Shown: piece after piece, positions 23,218 to 24,840 of the stretch
Position numbering within the stretch: position 1 is the first letter of the stretch
Layout of the letters: every line of letters begins with the position of its first letter
Assembly (NCBI RefSeq): GCF_900316895.1
Contig: NZ_ONER01000039.1
Coordinates: 4,116 to 28,955 of the forward strand
Direction of reading: 5' to 3'
DNA from: an uncultured Methanobrevibacter sp.
Lineage (GTDB): Archaea; Methanobacteriota; Methanobacteria; Methanobacteriales; Methanobacteriaceae
DNA length: 24,840 nt
The notes under the pieces: generated by a model
Database searches by the model: none
What the model saw: only the letters and a program-made list of their open reading frames with translations
Told to the model about the DNA's origin: nothing
Position numbers and translations under genes: made by a program

Positions 23218-23967
23218 TTAAATTATCATATTAAAAAGTAGTAATATCATCATTAAACATAATGAAATTAAAATAAATTTTTTCATACCTTCAATTCTTT
23301 TTAATTCAAATGGTAAAATCTTATTTGCAACATCTGGGGAAAGAACAAAGCATTCTAAAACTAATGCCAATACAACCGAAATTAAGTCAATATTCAAAAA
23401 TGAACCTTTAACAAACATGTCTTTTAAAAAATTAGTTAAAGAGACACCCAAAGGCCCAGAACCTACAGTAATACCTAAAACCCAATGAAAAAGTGGATGA
23501 TACCCATTACCATCATAAAATGAGTTGTTGTTTTCATTAGAGTATACATTTCTTCTTAAAAGCAGGAAAATTCCCGGAAAACATACTGCTAAAGAAAATG
23601 CAATGGCATTATATAATCCATATTTTAAAGCCGCACAAAAAAAGCCCCAAGATACCAAAAATGATGATACAAATAAAAATAGGATTAATCCTTGATTAGT
23701 GCCTTGCAATAAATCAGGAGAAAATAATTCAAATTTTTCATCAAAAAAGTCACGTTTATATATTAAAATAGTAAACATGATACTAACAATAGTAAACCCT
23801 GACATGCAGAGCATAAAATCAGATTTGAACAATAAATTTAATATTATTGAAATAACTACACTCAAACAGATGCATTCTATAAAAATGCCCAATGAATAAA
23901 ATTTAAGTTCATCCTCATTCAAATACATCCATTTAGTCTTCATAATTTCATTTAAACTTTTGTCCAT
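23218..23967 (-). CDS. Multi-pass membrane protein, function unknown
   Basis: 249 residues from the ATG at 23965-23967. About seven hydrophobic helices; a soluble loop SNENNNSFYDGNGYHPLFHW sits roughly in the middle, followed by VGSGPLGVSLTNFLKDMF. Start chosen because GGTGGAT is 6-7 nt upstream; a TTG nine codons earlier is a poorer choice. The gene is A/T-richer in codon choice than its neighbours (many AAA, AAT, ATA, TTA), which hints at recent acquisition. No family recognised. It may share the accessory character of the following intergenic region. Confidence 0.65.
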   Translation of the reverse strand: MDKSLNEIMKTKWMYLNEDELKFYSLGIFIECICLSVVISIILNLLFKSDFMLCMSGFTIVSIMFTILIYKRDFFDEKFELFSPDLLQGTNQGLILFLFVSSFLVSWGFFCAALKYGLYNAIAFSLAVCFPGIFLLLRRNVYSNENNNSFYDGNGYHPLFHWVLGITVGSGPLGVSLTNFLKDMFVKGSFLNIDLISVVLALVLECFVLSPDVANKILPFELKRIEGMKKFILISLCLMMILLLFNMII

Positions 23968-24078
23968 ATTTTTATCCACCAAATTAACTAACAATTACAA
24001 TATAATCAGATGCAGTTAGTTTATCTTAGTATGTGATGTTTTTAGTTGAAAAACTCGGGTTCTTAAAAAAAAATTCAA

Positions 24079-24181
24079 ATTAATGTCCTATTGTAGAGAA
24101 AAATCTCTACAATATCCCGTATTAGACATTAATAATACATTTTTTGCGTCTTAATAGAGGTTTACTTAAAAGTAAATCTCT
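24079..24181. repeat. Cluster of two strong hairpins with an outer inverted repeat
   Basis: TATTGTAGAG (24089-24098) and CTCTACAATA (24105-24114) pair perfectly around a 6-nt loop; ATTAATGTC (24079-24087) and GACATTAAT (24125-24133) form an outer 9-bp stem with a 10-nt bulge on one side. A second hairpin follows: AGAGGTTTACTT (24156-24167) with AAGTAAATCTCT (24170-24181), 12 bp with one G-U. No ORF covers this. It could be a terminator set, a miniature-element remnant or part of an RNA. Confidence 0.6.
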
Positions 24182-24231
24182 TGTATAATACTATTATTAA
24201 ATAAAATATATAAACTTAACTAATTTTAAAA

Positions 24232-24330
24232 AATAGACAATTAAATAGTGGCTATCTCAAGGAAAAGGCCTCACGAAAACATTAGTTTTCAAAGCCCCTC
24301 ATTGACTTGTTTATATTTAATTGCCATTTA
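24232..24330 (+). ncRNA. Candidate small structured RNA
   Basis: A TATA candidate AATATATA at about 24204-24211 would start transcription near 24235. From there CAATTAAATA (24238-24247) pairs perfectly with TATTTAATTG (24314-24323), closing a domain of about 86 nt that contains a GAAAAC/GTTTTC hairpin (about 24275-24290) and the GC-richer stretch GGAAAAGGCC. TGGC/GCCA at 24249-24252 and 24323-24326 offers an alternative closing. Continued transcription would be antisense to the small minus-strand ORFs at 24351-24534. Confidence 0.35.
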
Positions 24331-24350
24331 GAAGGTGAAAATTTGAGTCG

Positions 24351-24431
24351 TTATCTCCTATATTTTATCAGAATCATTAGTGCCATAATATTCGGCCAAT
24401 ATGATCCAATGAGGAATATAATCAACCCCAC
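24351..24431 (-). CDS. Possible 26-residue hydrophobic peptide, nested in another small ORF
   Basis: GTG at 24429-24431 opens MGLIIFLIGSYWPNIMALM followed by a basic tail ILIKYRR. A GGAGGTG Shine-Dalgarno (24438-24444) lies exactly 6 nt upstream. The frame overlaps the 3' half of the 58-codon ORF in a different frame. One membrane helix with a cationic end is the look of type I toxins or other small membrane peptides. No homologue recognised. Confidence 0.4.
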   Translation of the reverse strand: MGLIIFLIGSYWPNIMALMILIKYRR

Positions 24432-24534
24432 TTTTTTCACCTCCATTCAGACGCATGAAAAGAACACCAGAATAGCCATACGGTGAAACTACTCTGATTA
24501 ATAAATAAACAGTTAATATAATAAATATTCTCAT
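24358..24534 (-). CDS. Possible 58-residue small protein with strong ribosome-binding site
   Basis: ATG at 24532-24534 opens MRIFIILTVYLLIRVVSPYG, a hydrophobic N-terminal helix, followed by a polar part with NGGEKSGVDYIPHW and an acidic end (TNDSDKI). AAGGAGGTGA (24541-24550) is a full 10-nt match to the anti-Shine-Dalgarno and lies 6 nt upstream, the best site in this window. TTTATAAC-type sequence about 65-70 bp upstream may be its TATA box. Could be a real small protein, or a leader whose translation opens the nested 26-codon ORF. Confidence 0.5.
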   Translation of the reverse strand: MRIFIILTVYLLIRVVSPYGYSGVLFMRLNGGEKSGVDYIPHWIILAEYYGTNDSDKI

Positions 24535-24550
24535 GTTTATTCACCTCCTT

Positions 24551-24840
24551 TCAAAAATGTGTTATAGTTTGAGGCCTTTCAAGAGAACATATATGTGTTA
24601 TAAATTATTTAAGGCTTGTTGAAGCCAATTGGTAAAATTGTAGTGAGAAAAACATCACATATAAAATTTACGATGCAAAAAGAATTGATAAAAATATAAA
24701 ATTAAATTAAAATAGGATTAGGAAATGGAAAATATAATAATCTTTATTACAGATAATTAAAATATATTATCCTGTAAGTTGTCCACGGAAAAATGGTAAG
24801 TAATCGAAATTCCAATTACTAACTTTTAGTTACTAAATGT
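24551..24840. other. Intergenic end region, mostly A/T
   Basis: It holds the presumed leader and promoter of the 58-codon ORF on the minus strand, a direct repeat ATGTGTTATA (24557-24566 and 24593-24602), and a small hairpin GGCTT/AAGCC (24613-24626). GTTACTAAATGT at 24829-24840 repeats 23026-23037. No ORF of convincing length or start is seen to the window end. Confidence 0.5.

Larger units (their letters stand above)
24264..24579. repeat. 10-bp inverted repeat flanking the small-ORF region
   Basis: AAAGGCCTCA (24264-24273) and TGAGGCCTTT (24570-24579) are exact inverted copies. Flanking sequence extends the likeness imperfectly (TCTCAAGGA before the left copy; TCTCTTG before the right copy read on the minus strand). 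The pair encloses both short ORFs. Confidence 0.5.

Noticed and set aside
24712..24760. Ten-codon plus-strand ORF with AGGA upstream (ATG about 24725)
   Set aside because: Too short and in A/T-rich sequence where such frames are frequent; no other support.

Overview
The window looks like chromosome of a low-GC methanogenic archaeon of the Methanobacteriales, most likely Methanobrevibacter or a close relative. The main pointers are a CfbD-type F430 biosynthesis gene, an aconitase-X type (phosphomevalonate dehydratase) small subunit of the archaeal mevalonate route, a TruD/Pus7 pseudouridine synthase next to a tRNA gene without encoded CCA, an ArsA/Get3 ATPase, and a Lys-rich Ig-repeat adhesin-like protein. 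Ribosome-binding sites are of the GGTGAT/GGAGGTGA type, several promoters place a TATA box about 25-30 bp before the start codon (leaderless mRNAs), and intergenic DNA is very AT-rich. Genus is inference.

Layout. 1-3051 (minus): tRNA-Arg(GCG), truD, a zinc-ribbon/TM2 membrane protein and the phosphomevalonate dehydratase small subunit form one tight transcription unit; a pilin-like small protein precedes it. 3151-6197 (minus): cfbD, hisH and an AIR-synthase-related gene, with a 4-bp overlap and a 3-bp gap. 6276-8828 (plus): a C_GCAxxG_C_C redox-type protein and two tandem paralogous four-helix membrane proteins resembling the SLATT-like class. 8829-10679 (minus): an ArsB/NhaD-type permease and a SAP-DUF6434-TIGR04076-like fusion. 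10680-11300 is a 621-bp gap with a repeat pair, many hairpins and a possible short transcript. 11301-12491 (minus): YchF/Obg GTPase. 12555-15544 (plus): metallophosphoesterase translationally coupled to a membrane-anchored phosphodiesterase. 15533-17120 (minus): class M sirtuin plus zinc macrodomain, a reversible ADP-ribosylation pair. 17276-18302 (plus): HxlR regulator plus CbiE, behind a palindromic operator. 18427-21387 (plus): large secreted adhesin-like protein. 21522-24534: small membrane protein, ArsA/Get3, another membrane protein, and a 3'-terminal region with hairpin clusters and two nested very short ORFs that have near-perfect Shine-Dalgarno sites.

The core genes are housekeeping or methanogen-specific cofactor functions. 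The accessory content lies in 6690-11300, 12555-18302 and 23200-24840. The least explained signals are the structured gap 10680-11300 and the small-ORF/structured-RNA locus at 24079-24620; both are below the size normally annotated. All family assignments were made by reading motifs, without database searches.
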